DNA of 64,000 bases. Source: Acidobacteriota bacterium. GTDB lineage: Bacteria; Acidobacteriota; Blastocatellia; Pyrinomonadales; Pyrinomonadaceae. Numbering within the stretch: position 1 is the first letter of the stretch; every line of letters begins with the position of its first letter. Positions 34,096-42,784 of the stretch are shown here, one piece after another. The position numbers and the translations under genes were made by a program. A model generated the notes under the pieces. It saw nothing but the letters and a program-made list of their open reading frames with translations. It ran no database searches and was not told the DNA's origin. The stretch covers positions 1,054,001 to 1,118,000 of the forward strand of contig JADJBB010000021.1 in the NCBI GenBank assembly GCA_016703965.1. Direction: 5' to 3'.

Positions 34096-35775
34096 ATGAT
34101 ACTACGGCTTAAAACGCTAATGTTGGTTGCCGCAATCTTGTCGGCGTGCCTCAATACGCATGGTCAGCAAACCGCGGCTGATCAAACACAGCTTAAGCTG
34201 CTGCAGCCGGCTCTCGATGCGATTCGGGCGGACACGATTTTAGAGCACATTAAAAAACTCGCTTCCGACGAATTTGAAGGCCGCGGGCCCGGAACCCGCG
34301 GTGAAACGCTTACGGTTAATTATCTTGTCGACCAGTTCAAACGCTCCGGCGTCAGGCCGGGAAATCCAGACGGTACGTTTGTCCAGAAGGTCCCTTTGAT
34401 CGGATCTCAGACGACACCTGAGATCGAGATCGAGGCCGGCGGGCAGACGATGTCGCTCAAGTTCCTTGATGAGTTTGTGCACGATTTTCCCTCGCTGCGA
34501 CGGTCGGCTTTGGTTAGAAATACGGGCGTGGTATTTGCGGGGTATGGGATAGTTGCCCCGGAATTTGGGTGGGACGATTACAAAGGCGTTGATGTTCGAA
34601 ACAAACTGGTCATCGTTTTGAGCGGAGAACCGTCACAGCCAGACAGGAACGATCCGAAGAAATCCGACTCAGCCTTTTTTAAGGGCGACACGCGGACGTA
34701 TTACTCGACCCGGGAAGCTAAATACGACCTTGCAGGAAAAAGAGGAGCTGCGGGCGTGCTCGTTGTCTACGATCCGGATGCGTCGAAAACCTACTCTCTT
34801 TTTCAAACTTTTGCAAAAATGGAAGGCTTTGGGCTGAAGCCGGCGAATATTAATTCCGCTCCGCTGATCTCGGGATTGATAACGATCGGAGCTGCTCGCC
34901 GCCTCTTTGCACTCGCGGGCCAAGATCTAGACAAGCTACAAACGGCAGCGTCACGTCCAGATCGAGCATTTGTTCAGATAAAGGCGAAAGCTGATATCTC
35001 GGTCAAAAGTAAGATCAGAACCGTAATTAGCCATAATGTCGTCGCACGGGTCGAAGGTTCTGACCCGAAACTAAAAAATGAATATGTGATCTACTCAGCC
35101 CACTGGGATCATTTAGGGAAAGATACGAACCTGAAAGGCGACCAGATCTATAACGGTGCCCAGGACAATGCTGTCGGTACCGCCCAGTTATTGGAGGTGG
35201 CAAGAGGATTTGCCAGACTGGCAAGTAAACCGAAACGGTCGATTCTCCTTATCGCCGTGACGGCTGAAGAAAAGGGCTTTCTCGGTTCGCGATATTACGC
35301 TCAACACCCTTTGTTCCCGGTCGCGAAAACGGTCGCAAATATAAACCTCGATGGCGGAAATGTTTGGGGTGTGACCGCAGATCTCATTACAACAGGTTAT
35401 GGCCTCTCAACGCTAGACGAGTTCCTGGCCGAAGCTGCTCGGATCCAGGGCAGGAAATTCATAAAAGAGGCTATCGACAACGGCGGACTGTACTTCGGGT
35501 CGGACCAGATCGAGTTTGCGAAGGTCGGAATCCCCGCGTGCTTTCCCTTCAGCGGCTCGGAATACATCGGGAGACCTAAGGACTGGGGCGACAAGAAGTG
35601 GGAGGCGTATTCCCAAGAACGCTATCACCAGGTATCGGATGAGGTTAAGCTCGATTGGGACCTTTCCGGGGCCGCAGAGGATGCAAAATGGCTGTTGATC
35701 GCCGGATTTAACGTCGCCCAGGCCGCAGAACGGCCGGTGTGGAAATTAGGCAGCGAATTCAAGCGGCGCAAATAA
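34096..35775 (+). CDS. Exported M28-family zinc peptidase with PA-like insert (copy 1)
   Basis: 559 aa from ATG 34096; a TTG at 34081 inside the preceding stop region is less likely. A signal peptide precedes the mature protein (LMLVAAILSACLNTHGQ). Between residues about 90 and 290 lies an insert with GYGIVAPEFGWDDYKGVDVRNKLVIVLSGEP, typical of a protease-associated (PA) domain. The M28 core follows, with metal ligands in SAHWDHLG (H336), the Asp in NGAQDNAVGTAQLLE, the Glu pair in TAEEKGFLGS, the Asp in NINLDGGNVWG, and the final His in YHQVSDE. It is probably a secreted aminopeptidase or carboxypeptidase. A close paralogue lies at 37880. Confidence 0.88.
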   Translation: MILRLKTLMLVAAILSACLNTHGQQTAADQTQLKLLQPALDAIRADTILEHIKKLASDEFEGRGPGTRGETLTVNYLVDQFKRSGVRPGNPDGTFVQKVPLIGSQTTPEIEIEAGGQTMSLKFLDEFVHDFPSLRRSALVRNTGVVFAGYGIVAPEFGWDDYKGVDVRNKLVIVLSGEPSQPDRNDPKKSDSAFFKGDTRTYYSTREAKYDLAGKRGAAGVLVVYDPDASKTYSLFQTFAKMEGFGLKPANINSAPLISGLITIGAARRLFALAGQDLDKLQTAASRPDRAFVQIKAKADISVKSKIRTVISHNVVARVEGSDPKLKNEYVIYSAHWDHLGKDTNLKGDQIYNGAQDNAVGTAQLLEVARGFARLASKPKRSILLIAVTAEEKGFLGSRYYAQHPLFPVAKTVANINLDGGNVWGVTADLITTGYGLSTLDEFLAEAARIQGRKFIKEAIDNGGLYFGSDQIEFAKVGIPACFPFSGSEYIGRPKDWGDKKWEAYSQERYHQVSDEVKLDWDLSGAAEDAKWLLIAGFNVAQAAERPVWKLGSEFKRRK

Positions 35776-35789
35776 CCAGTGAGCTGGGA

Positions 35790-35963
35790 TCAGTTGCTTC
35801 TTGGCCCCGATTCCGGCGGCGAACAGGCTTCGATCCTGGTTTCACACGGTGCCATCCGGCCTATCATGAAATCGACCAGAAGAGTCGCCCCGAGATAAGT
35901 CAGATATCCTATGAAAAAACAGATAATGCAAACTGCGACAGTTAAAGCAGACGTTCCTTTCAT
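35790..35963 (-). CDS. Very small membrane protein (57 aa), hypothetical
   Basis: From ATG 35963 the product begins MKGTSALTVAVCIICFFIGY and has one or two membrane-spanning stretches, then a polar Cys-containing tail (CETRIEACSPP). AAGGAG lies 10 bases upstream of this ATG, a very good ribosome site; the ATG at 35972 would be too close to it. It is the only minus-strand ORF in the 31.6-64 kb run. No family is recognised. Its reality rests on the ribosome site and the coherent membrane segment. Confidence 0.45.
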   Translation of the reverse strand: MKGTSALTVAVCIICFFIGYLTYLGATLLVDFMIGRMAPCETRIEACSPPESGPRSN

Positions 35964-36148
35964 CTTCGGCATTCTCCTTACTTAAAGCGATTATGAAAAA
36001 TGATTGCTCTATGAATGATCGGGAAAATGCCTGTTTCGCAAATTAATGCGTTCAAGATATCATAAGTGTCAAATTTATCCAACAAAATTGATCTATTGTG
36101 TATCTCCCGCTCAGGGAATTGGGTTATTTTGCTCTTTGGCTATCGCTT

Positions 36149-36283
36149 ATGAAGAACTGCCCGGAATGTGATCTTCTTGTTGCCGACGGACAAACTACAT
36201 GTTCGAAGTGCGGCTTTGAGAAACGGGCTGTGTCGGACGAAACGGCGGTGCTGCCGGGGCCCTTCCTTGAAAAAGATAAATGA
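36149..36283 (+). CDS. Tiny zinc-ribbon protein (44 aa)
   Basis: The product MKNCPECDLLVADGQTTCSK continues with CGFEK, giving a complete CPEC...CSKC four-cysteine zinc ribbon, then an acidic tail. The stop TGA overlaps the ATG of the following amidohydrolase gene (ATGA at 36280-36283), so the two are translationally coupled. It resembles the N-terminal zinc ribbons of the genes at 47.5-53 kb, but with four cysteines and no further domain. It could be a small regulator, or a remnant of a larger zinc-ribbon protein. Confidence 0.55.
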   Translation: MKNCPECDLLVADGQTTCSKCGFEKRAVSDETAVLPGPFLEKDK

Positions 36284-37698
36284 AAAGTATGCGGAATTTT
36301 ATTTTGGTACTTCTATTGACGTCGATGCCGGTTGCGACTTTTGCGCAATCCAGTAAGGAAAAGCATACGACCGTTTTCAAGAACGGAACACTGATCGATG
36401 TAAACGGCGGGCCGTCAAAGACGGAAATGACGGTCGTAGTTTCGGGAAACCGAATAATTACGGTCGGCAAGAGCCGGACCACAAAGATCCCCAAAGGCTC
36501 GAAGATCGTCGATGCGACCGGCAAGTTTCTGATCCCGGGGTTGTGGGATATGCATGTGCATATGTTCAACAACATCTCACGGGTCGGCACGGACAACCAT
36601 GAGGTATATTTTCCGCTTTTAATTGCTAATGGCGTTACGGCGGCGCGCGATATGTTCAGCGACCCGGACGACATAAAGCTCGCAAAGCAATGGCAGAAGC
36701 AGATCGAAGCCGGGAAACTGATAGGCCCCCGCCTCTTCGTCAGCAGCAGTATTGTTGACGGTGTTCCGACTTTTTTGCCGAATTTGATGGGAGTCAAAAA
36801 CGCTGCTGAAGCCCGAGCTGCCGTTCGTTCGCTGAAGGCTGCCGGGGCGGGACTTATTAAGGTCTATTGGAACCTGACGCCGGAGACTTATTTCGCGATA
36901 GCTGACGAATCGAAAAAGCTAGGCATTCCATTTGCCGGGCACGTCCCGTTTCTGGTGAGTGCGGCGGAAGTTTCCAATGCCGGACAGAAAAGCATCGAAC
37001 ATCTGACCGGCATTCTCGAGACATGTACAAGCAAGGAAGTCGAGTTACGCAACAAAGAATGGACACCAGCCGTCTATGAGGAAATGGTCGCGACGTTTGA
37101 TGATAAGAAATGTCTTGAGCTTTATAAACGCTTCGCGAAAAATGGTACTTATCATGTTCCGACTGCGATACTTCACCGCGGTATGGCTCTTTATGATGAG
37201 CCCGGCTTTCTTGATGATCCGAGCTTCAAATACGTGCCAAAGAGTATGATGAAAGAATGGTCCGAGTCGCCGCAGCTCGACAGAGATCATGATCTCAAAA
37301 CCCGTAAGGAGCGATATAATTGGCTTCTCGATATGATCGGAACAATGTATCGTGCGGGCGTTCCGATCATGACGGGAACTGACAATAATAACCCTTACGT
37401 CGTTCCGGGTTTTGCATTGCACTCCGAATTAGAATTGTTTGTCAGGGCTGGCCTGACCCCGATCCAAGCGTTGCAAAGTGCGACGATCGTTCCAGCCAGA
37501 TATCTTGGATTGACGCGATCTAATGGCTCGACCGAAAAGGGAAAAATTGCGGATATCATCCTGCTCGACGCAGATCCACTTTCGGACATAAGAAACACAC
37601 GAAAGATCGCTGCCGTCATGGTTAACGGAAAGCTGTTGGATAGAGCCGACCTCGACAAAATGCTAAAAACGGTCGAGGCCTCGGCGACGAATAACTGA
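36280..37698 (+). CDS. Exported metal-dependent amidohydrolase (imidazolonepropionase-like)
   Basis: 472 aa with a signal peptide (FILVLLLTSMPVATFAQ). Amidohydrolase-superfamily metal motifs are visible in order: GLWDMHVHMF (HxH), the Lys in GLIKVYWN, AGHVPF, SIEHLTG, and the Asp in MTGTDNNNPY. It ends with a small beta-domain carrying GKIADIILLDADPL. The exported imidazolonepropionase-like branch often acts on dipeptides (prolidase-type) or cyclic amides; the substrate here is unknown. It is coupled to the upstream zinc-ribbon ORF and followed by the first hydA-like remnant. Confidence 0.82.
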   Translation: MKSMRNFILVLLLTSMPVATFAQSSKEKHTTVFKNGTLIDVNGGPSKTEMTVVVSGNRIITVGKSRTTKIPKGSKIVDATGKFLIPGLWDMHVHMFNNISRVGTDNHEVYFPLLIANGVTAARDMFSDPDDIKLAKQWQKQIEAGKLIGPRLFVSSSIVDGVPTFLPNLMGVKNAAEARAAVRSLKAAGAGLIKVYWNLTPETYFAIADESKKLGIPFAGHVPFLVSAAEVSNAGQKSIEHLTGILETCTSKEVELRNKEWTPAVYEEMVATFDDKKCLELYKRFAKNGTYHVPTAILHRGMALYDEPGFLDDPSFKYVPKSMMKEWSESPQLDRDHDLKTRKERYNWLLDMIGTMYRAGVPIMTGTDNNNPYVVPGFALHSELELFVRAGLTPIQALQSATIVPARYLGLTRSNGSTEKGKIADIILLDADPLSDIRNTRKIAAVMVNGKLLDRADLDKMLKTVEASATNN

Positions 37699-37714
37699 AC
37701 CACCGCTAGAAGAT

Positions 37715-37846
37715 GTGAAAACTCTAATAAAAAACGGACGTGTCGTCACCGCTGTTGACGACAATCACGCAGATATTTTCATTGATGGTTAGACCGTCAG
37801 GACTATCGGTAAAACGCTCGATATGTTGACGGATGTTGACGTCGAT
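37715..37846 (+). pseudogene. Decayed copy of the hydA 5' end (remnant 1)
   Basis: Aligned base for base with intact hydA from its start codon (41399), this 132-bp stretch keeps the frame for 44 codons: VKTLIKNGRVVTAVDD, then NHADIFIDG, a TAG where hydA has Glu29, then TVRTIGKTLDM. Most differences are synonymous third-base changes, so it derives from a hydA homologue that was once under selection. Homology stops abruptly after 37846, about 30 bp before the next M28 gene. Upstream of the GTG there is no similarity to the hydA leader. Confidence 0.85.
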
Positions 37847-37879
37847 ACAGGATGGTGTTGCATTAAATTGCGGAGGTTT

Positions 37880-39580
37880 ATGATCCCTAATCGAACTCGT
37901 GTCGTCGTTCTTCTGGTTTCGCTGCTCGTTGGCATTTTGCCTGTCAGGAGTCAGGAATCAGGCGTTTCAAGCGACATTTTGACCACTCTCAAACCTGCTC
38001 TGGAGAGCATTCGTGCTGACCGGATCTTTGACAGCATTAAGGTGCTCGCGTCGGATAGATTCGAAGGCCGAAACGTTGGAACAGCGGGCGAGGCGCTAAC
38101 CGTCGATCATCTCGTCAGCGAATTCAAAAGAGCCGGTCTGAAGCCGGGAAATCCTGATGGGACTTACGTCCAAAACGTGCCGCTTGTCGGATATCGCACG
38201 CAGCCGCGGATCGAACTGGACGCCAAGGGCATTAAGGCGTCGTTAAACTTTCCGGACGATTTTGTTCACGAGTTTCCACGTCTGCAGCCACAAGTGTCCA
38301 TCAATGACGCAGAGGTTGTATTTGGCGGATACGGCATTGTTGCCCCTGAATATGGCTGGGATGATTACAAAGGGATTGACGTTCGGAATAAGCTTGTTAT
38401 TTTTCTTGGCGGCGAGCCGTCGATCCAGGATAAGAACGATCCCACAAAAATGGACAGCACTTTTTTCAAGGGTGATCTGAGAACGTTCTACTCCACCATG
38501 GAGTACAAGAAAGAGCTAGCTGCCGAGAAGGGAGCCGCAGCCGTACTTTTCATCACTGATCCGGAAAAGTCGCCTAATTACTCGATCTTTAAGACATTTG
38601 CCTTGCTCGGAGGGTTCGCCTTAGAGCCGAGAGGGCCGGCGAATAAGGCTTTGGCGGTGACAGGGCTTGTAACGATCAGTGCGGCCCGGCGGTTGTTTGC
38701 GGCTGCCGGCCAGGACCTCGACGCATTACAAAGTTCCGCCCAGACAAAGGACTTCAAACCCGTTTCGACCAATGCCAGAGCTAACATCTCCGTGATCAGT
38801 AAGCTTCGACGGGTAAAGAGCCAGAACGTCGTTGCACGGATCGAGGGTTCGGACCCAAGACTGAAGGATGAATATCTGGTCTACACGGCCCATTGGGATC
38901 ATCTTGGCATGGACAAGAACCTAAAAGGCGATCAGATATACAACGGTGCGATCGACAATGCCATAGGCACTGCAGAAATGCTGGCGATAGCTCGCGGCTT
39001 AGCCAGACTCCCGCGGGCCCCGAAACGCTCGATCCTGTTCATTGCCACCACCGCTGAGGAAAAAGGCTGGCTCGGCTCACGATATTACGTACAGAATCCG
39101 CTCTATCCGCTCTCAAAAACGATCGCTGATATCAATCTTGACGGCGGCAACGTCTGGGGCCGGACAAAGGACGTGAACAGCAGCGGCTATGGGTACACGA
39201 CGCTGGATGAGTATTTCGAGGCGGCCGCTCAATTGCAGGGGCGAACATTTCCCAAAGAGTCGATGGATAACAACGGCCTGTATTTTGGCTCGGACAACGT
39301 CGAATTTGCGCGAGGCGGTGTTCCGGCGTTTTTTGCATTTGGCGGTTTCGAATACACAGGCCGGCCTGCAGACTTTGGCGGGAACAAATGGAACGGGTAC
39401 GCCGATAAGGATTACCATAAGGTGTCGGATGAGATCGGGCCGGACTGGGACCTCTCCGGAGCAGCCGAAGATGCTCAATGGCTGCTGATCGCCGGATACA
39501 AAATTGCCCAGGCAGCGAAACGACCCGAGTGGAAGGCGGGAAGTGAATTCAAGGCATTGATTGAACGGGCGAAGAAATAG
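37880..39580 (+). CDS. Exported M28-family zinc peptidase with PA-like insert (copy 2)
   Basis: 566 aa from ATG 37880, preceded by GGAGG (37872-37876). The longer frame from 37823 would translate the hydA remnant, so it is rejected. Signal peptide: VVLLVSLLVGILPVRSQ. It is collinear with the 34096 peptidase throughout, including DDYKGIDVRNKLVIFLGGEPS, TAHWDHLG, NGAIDNAIGTAEM, TAEEKGWLGS, NLDGGNVWG and YHKVSDE, so all metal ligands are intact. The pair is a clear duplication with substantial divergence. It sits exactly between hydA remnants 1 and 2. Confidence 0.88.
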   Translation: MIPNRTRVVVLLVSLLVGILPVRSQESGVSSDILTTLKPALESIRADRIFDSIKVLASDRFEGRNVGTAGEALTVDHLVSEFKRAGLKPGNPDGTYVQNVPLVGYRTQPRIELDAKGIKASLNFPDDFVHEFPRLQPQVSINDAEVVFGGYGIVAPEYGWDDYKGIDVRNKLVIFLGGEPSIQDKNDPTKMDSTFFKGDLRTFYSTMEYKKELAAEKGAAAVLFITDPEKSPNYSIFKTFALLGGFALEPRGPANKALAVTGLVTISAARRLFAAAGQDLDALQSSAQTKDFKPVSTNARANISVISKLRRVKSQNVVARIEGSDPRLKDEYLVYTAHWDHLGMDKNLKGDQIYNGAIDNAIGTAEMLAIARGLARLPRAPKRSILFIATTAEEKGWLGSRYYVQNPLYPLSKTIADINLDGGNVWGRTKDVNSSGYGYTTLDEYFEAAAQLQGRTFPKESMDNNGLYFGSDNVEFARGGVPAFFAFGGFEYTGRPADFGGNKWNGYADKDYHKVSDEIGPDWDLSGAAEDAQWLLIAGYKIAQAAKRPEWKAGSEFKALIERAKK

Positions 39581-39597
39581 ACACCGTTTGTCCAGCG

Positions 39598-39691
39598 ACA
39601 CTTATCAAAGATGTCCCGGTCGTTACTGCTGTGGACGACTATCGGCAAGCGGCTTGATATGTCGGTGGATGATGTTACCGGCGCCGCGAGC
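39598..39691 (+). pseudogene. Decayed copy of the hydA 5' end (remnant 2)
   Basis: Homology to hydA begins at hydA codon 3: TLIKDVPVVTAVDDY here against TLIKNGRVVTAVDDY in hydA. It then jumps 41 bp ahead to CGGCAAGCGGCTTGATATG (hydA GKRLDM region) and continues to about hydA codon 49. The jump joins two near-identical decamers present in hydA (GACGATTATC at 41441 and GACGACTATC at 41482), as expected for slippage or recombination. The deletion is not a multiple of three and brings TGA into frame. It lies 18 bp after the M28 copy 2 stop and 57 bp before the next gene. Confidence 0.82.
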
Positions 39692-39748
39692 TAGTTCGTG
39701 ATTTCCAGCGGGCTGTTCGCCATTATCACGCCCATTTGAGGAAATAGT

Positions 39749-41377
39749 ATGAAGAAAATCTTTGTGACACTCTCACTTGTACTTCTGACAGGTCTTTTTG
39801 CATTCGCACAGGGCGGTTCGCCCGAACTGATCTTGTTTAATGGGAAAATATTTACTGCTGAATCTAATCAATTGACCGTCGAAGCCCTTGCGATTCGCGG
39901 CGAAAGGATCCTGGCCGTCGGATCAAATGATGAGATCAAACGACTCGCCGATAACAAAACTCGTTTGATCGATCTGCAGGGCAAAACTGTCATTCCCGGG
40001 ATCAACGATGCGCATTTTCATTTCACGCCTTTTCCTGAGGGCATTCAATTAACATTTGACAGTATGGAGCCAACTTGGGCGGAAACTGTCGAGGCCATAA
40101 AAAGGGCGGTCAAAACTGCGCCGAAGGGAAAATGGATCTTCGGTACTATCGGTTACAAGGTTTTGTCTGAAAAGACGGCTGACCGTTTTGCTCTTGACCA
40201 AATTTCGCCTGACAATCCGATCTTACTAGGTGCTTTTTACGGACACGGAGATATCGTCAATTCAAAAGCTATGCCGCTTTTGAAAATTGCCGATGACGCT
40301 CCCGACGTGCTGGGCGGATATTTTGAACGGGTTTCAAATTCGCAGAAAATTAATGGCAGATCTTGGGAATATGCTCAGTGGCGACCAGCAAGGGTCTTGG
40401 CCGAGCAAGTTTCGGATGAAATTGCCATCGCAGAACTGAAAAAGATGTCGGACGAAGCTGTTCGATTTGGCGTTACTTCGATGCAAGTTATGTCAACTTT
40501 GAGTATTGACCGGTTTGCGAAACTATTGGTCAAGGCTGATCTGCCAATTCGGGTCCGTGCCATTCCGTTTGCCCTCACTTTTGAAAACAGGCGCGATTTG
40601 TCTGAATTTCAGATGTTGTCAAAACTCAATTTTCCAAAGTCAAAAGTTAAGACAAGCGGCATTAAATGGATCTTGGATGGGACGCCTTTCGAACGCGGTG
40701 CGGCTACACGTCAGCCCTACATGGACATGCCTAGTTCCAGAGGTAAAATGAATTTTCCGGAAGCCGAGATCTCTAAAATGCTCAAGGAATCGCTGAAATT
40801 CAATCAACAGATCCTCTTTCATTGTTCCGGAGATCAATGCGTCGCGTCCGTTTTTGATGCAATGGAAAAGATCAAAATTGATTGGAACCAAAAGCGGGTC
40901 CGAATCGAACACGGGGACGGAGTTAGTGGCGATCTGATCGAACGCGGCAGAAAGCTGGGCGTGATCGTTGTGCAAAATCCCACTCATTTGTCGTTTGTCG
41001 AAATGCTCTACAGCCGATATTCGCCCAAGATGGATTTCATGCAGTCTCGCTCGCTCATTGATGGCGGAATGCATTTCGCACTTGGTTCAGATGGCCCGAT
41101 GAACCCATATCTGAACATTATGTTTTCCTCAATTCATCCTTCGAGGCCAACCGAAGCAATTACACGCGAGCAAGCCGTGGTTGCATATACAAAGGTTGCG
41201 GCGTTTGCCGAGTTTGCCGAGAAAGACAAAGGGAGTTTGATTAGAGGGAAACTGGCGGATCTATCTGTACTTTCACAGGATATCTTCACCGCTCCCGTGC
41301 CTGAACTTCCGAAAACGCACAGTATACTTACTTTTATCGGCGGGAAAATAGCTTACGATGAAAAATTACTAAAATAG
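39749..41377 (+). CDS. Exported amidohydrolase family 3 protein (YtcJ-like)
   Basis: 542 aa with a signal peptide (VTLSLVLLTGLFAFAQ) and a GAGG ribosome site seven bases upstream. Features: GKTVIPGINDAHFHF (HxH), the GVTSMQVMS region, ILFHCSGDQC, RIEHGDGVS, and the metal Asp in FALGSDGPMNPY. It closes with GKLADLSVLSQDIF. This is the YtcJ/AepA branch of amidohydrolases, with metal-dependent hydrolysis of N-acyl or cyclic amides; the substrate is unknown. The DNA looks visibly richer in A/T at third positions than hydA or the peptidases, consistent with a separate origin. It lies between hydA remnant 2 and intact hydA. Confidence 0.8.
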   Translation: MKKIFVTLSLVLLTGLFAFAQGGSPELILFNGKIFTAESNQLTVEALAIRGERILAVGSNDEIKRLADNKTRLIDLQGKTVIPGINDAHFHFTPFPEGIQLTFDSMEPTWAETVEAIKRAVKTAPKGKWIFGTIGYKVLSEKTADRFALDQISPDNPILLGAFYGHGDIVNSKAMPLLKIADDAPDVLGGYFERVSNSQKINGRSWEYAQWRPARVLAEQVSDEIAIAELKKMSDEAVRFGVTSMQVMSTLSIDRFAKLLVKADLPIRVRAIPFALTFENRRDLSEFQMLSKLNFPKSKVKTSGIKWILDGTPFERGAATRQPYMDMPSSRGKMNFPEAEISKMLKESLKFNQQILFHCSGDQCVASVFDAMEKIKIDWNQKRVRIEHGDGVSGDLIERGRKLGVIVVQNPTHLSFVEMLYSRYSPKMDFMQSRSLIDGGMHFALGSDGPMNPYLNIMFSSIHPSRPTEAITREQAVVAYTKVAAFAEFAEKDKGSLIRGKLADLSVLSQDIFTAPVPELPKTHSILTFIGGKIAYDEKLLK

Positions 41378-41398
41378 AGCTGGGAACAGATTAATGCA

Positions 41399-42778
41399 AT
41401 GAAAACACTAATAAAAAACGGCCGAGTCGTCACCGCTGTTGACGATTATCACGCGGATATTTTTATTGACGGCGAGACTGTGACGACTATCGGCAAGCGG
41501 CTGGATATGGAGGCGGATGTTGTCATCGACGCCGCTGGCAAACTCGTTATTCCCGGCGGGATCGATCCGCATACGCATATGGAGCTGCCGTTTGGCGGGA
41601 CGCACTCATCGGACGATTTTTTTACCGGGACGCGGGCGGCGGCGTTTGGGGGGACGACGACGATCATTGATTTTGCGGTGCAGACGAAGGGGGAATCGAT
41701 GACTGCGGGCGTCGATGCGTGGCACAAAAAGGCCGAGGGCAAGACGGCAATCGACTACGGGTTTCATCTCATCACGACCGACTTTGAGGATGGTGACGAA
41801 AAAGAGATGTACAAGCTGATGGACGAGGGGATCACGTCTTTCAAGCTGTTCATGGCGTATCCGGGCGTGTTTTTGGCGGACGACGCGACGATCTTTCGTT
41901 CGATGTCGGCGGCGGGCCAACGCGGCGGGCTGATCTGCATGCACGCCGAGAACGGCATCGTTATCAATGAGATCATCAAACGCTTTCTGGCCGATGGCCG
42001 CACTGCTCCGAAGTATCACGCATTGACTCGTCCGACCATCGCCGAGGCCGAGGGAGTCCATCGTGCGATCGCCATTGCCGAAATGGCCGAGTCGCCGGTG
42101 TACATCGTTCACCTTTCGTGTACGGATGCTTTGAATCAGGTAAGACAGGCGAGAGATCGCGGCATTCCGGCGTTTGCGGAGACTTGTCCGCAGTATCTTT
42201 TCCACTCGATCGACGATTACGGCGATGGCTGGGAAGGTGCGAAATACGTAATGACGCCACCTTTGCGTGAGAAGCATAACTGCGCCGAGCTGTGGAAGGG
42301 CCTCAAGATGGACGACCTGCAAGTCATCTCAACCGACCATTGCCCGTTCTGCATGAAAGAGCAGAAGGAACTCGGGTTAGGTGATTTTACAAAGATCCCG
42401 AACGGTGCTCCGGGCGTCGAGAACCGCATGAATCTGATCTACAACGGCGGCGTGGTCGAGAACAGAATTTCGCTCAACCGTTTTGTCGAGCTGACCTCGA
42501 CGGCGGCGGCGAAGATGTTCGGTATGTTCCCGAAAAAGGGAACGATCGCCGTCGGTTCCGATGCAGATATCGTTATCTTCGATCCAAACGGCGAAACGAC
42601 CTTCGGTGTCGAGAACGAACACATGAACGTCGATTATTCGTCCTACGAAGGGTGGAAGATCAAAGGTAGCGTCGAAACAGTTCTGTCACGCGGGCGCGTT
42701 GTGATCGAAAATGGTGAGCACAAAGGCAAAGCCGGTGACGGGCAATTCATAAAACGCGGCGAATGTGCCGCGATCTAA
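41399..42778 (+). CDS. hydA: Dihydropyrimidinase
   Basis: 459 aa, the expected length. It opens dihydrouracil or dihydrothymine to N-carbamoyl-beta-amino acids, step two of reductive pyrimidine breakdown, in the cytoplasm as a binuclear zinc enzyme. Metal and active-site motifs are complete: DPHTHMELPFGG, the carboxylated lysine K149 in GITSFKLFMAYPG, CMHAENG, PVYIVHLSC, and STDHCPF. D-hydantoinase and allantoinase are relatives, but SFKLFMAY and the neighbouring pathway genes fit dihydropyrimidinase. No strong ribosome site is visible. Two degenerate copies of its first about 45 codons lie upstream (37715, 39598). The next gene starts 6 bp downstream. Confidence 0.93.
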   Translation: MKTLIKNGRVVTAVDDYHADIFIDGETVTTIGKRLDMEADVVIDAAGKLVIPGGIDPHTHMELPFGGTHSSDDFFTGTRAAAFGGTTTIIDFAVQTKGESMTAGVDAWHKKAEGKTAIDYGFHLITTDFEDGDEKEMYKLMDEGITSFKLFMAYPGVFLADDATIFRSMSAAGQRGGLICMHAENGIVINEIIKRFLADGRTAPKYHALTRPTIAEAEGVHRAIAIAEMAESPVYIVHLSCTDALNQVRQARDRGIPAFAETCPQYLFHSIDDYGDGWEGAKYVMTPPLREKHNCAELWKGLKMDDLQVISTDHCPFCMKEQKELGLGDFTKIPNGAPGVENRMNLIYNGGVVENRISLNRFVELTSTAAAKMFGMFPKKGTIAVGSDADIVIFDPNGETTFGVENEHMNVDYSSYEGWKIKGSVETVLSRGRVVIENGEHKGKAGDGQFIKRGECAAI

Positions 42779-42784
42779 ATTCGG

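Noticed and set aside
35780..35800. Resemblance of GAGCTGGGATCAG to the hydA leader (GAGCTGGGAACAG at 41376)
   Set aside because: Only about 13 of 16 bases match and no coding homology follows, so it is not counted as a third relic.
37823..37879. N-terminal extension of M28 peptidase copy 2
   Set aside because: The extra 19 codons translate the hydA relic. The signal peptide and GGAGG site place the start at 37880.
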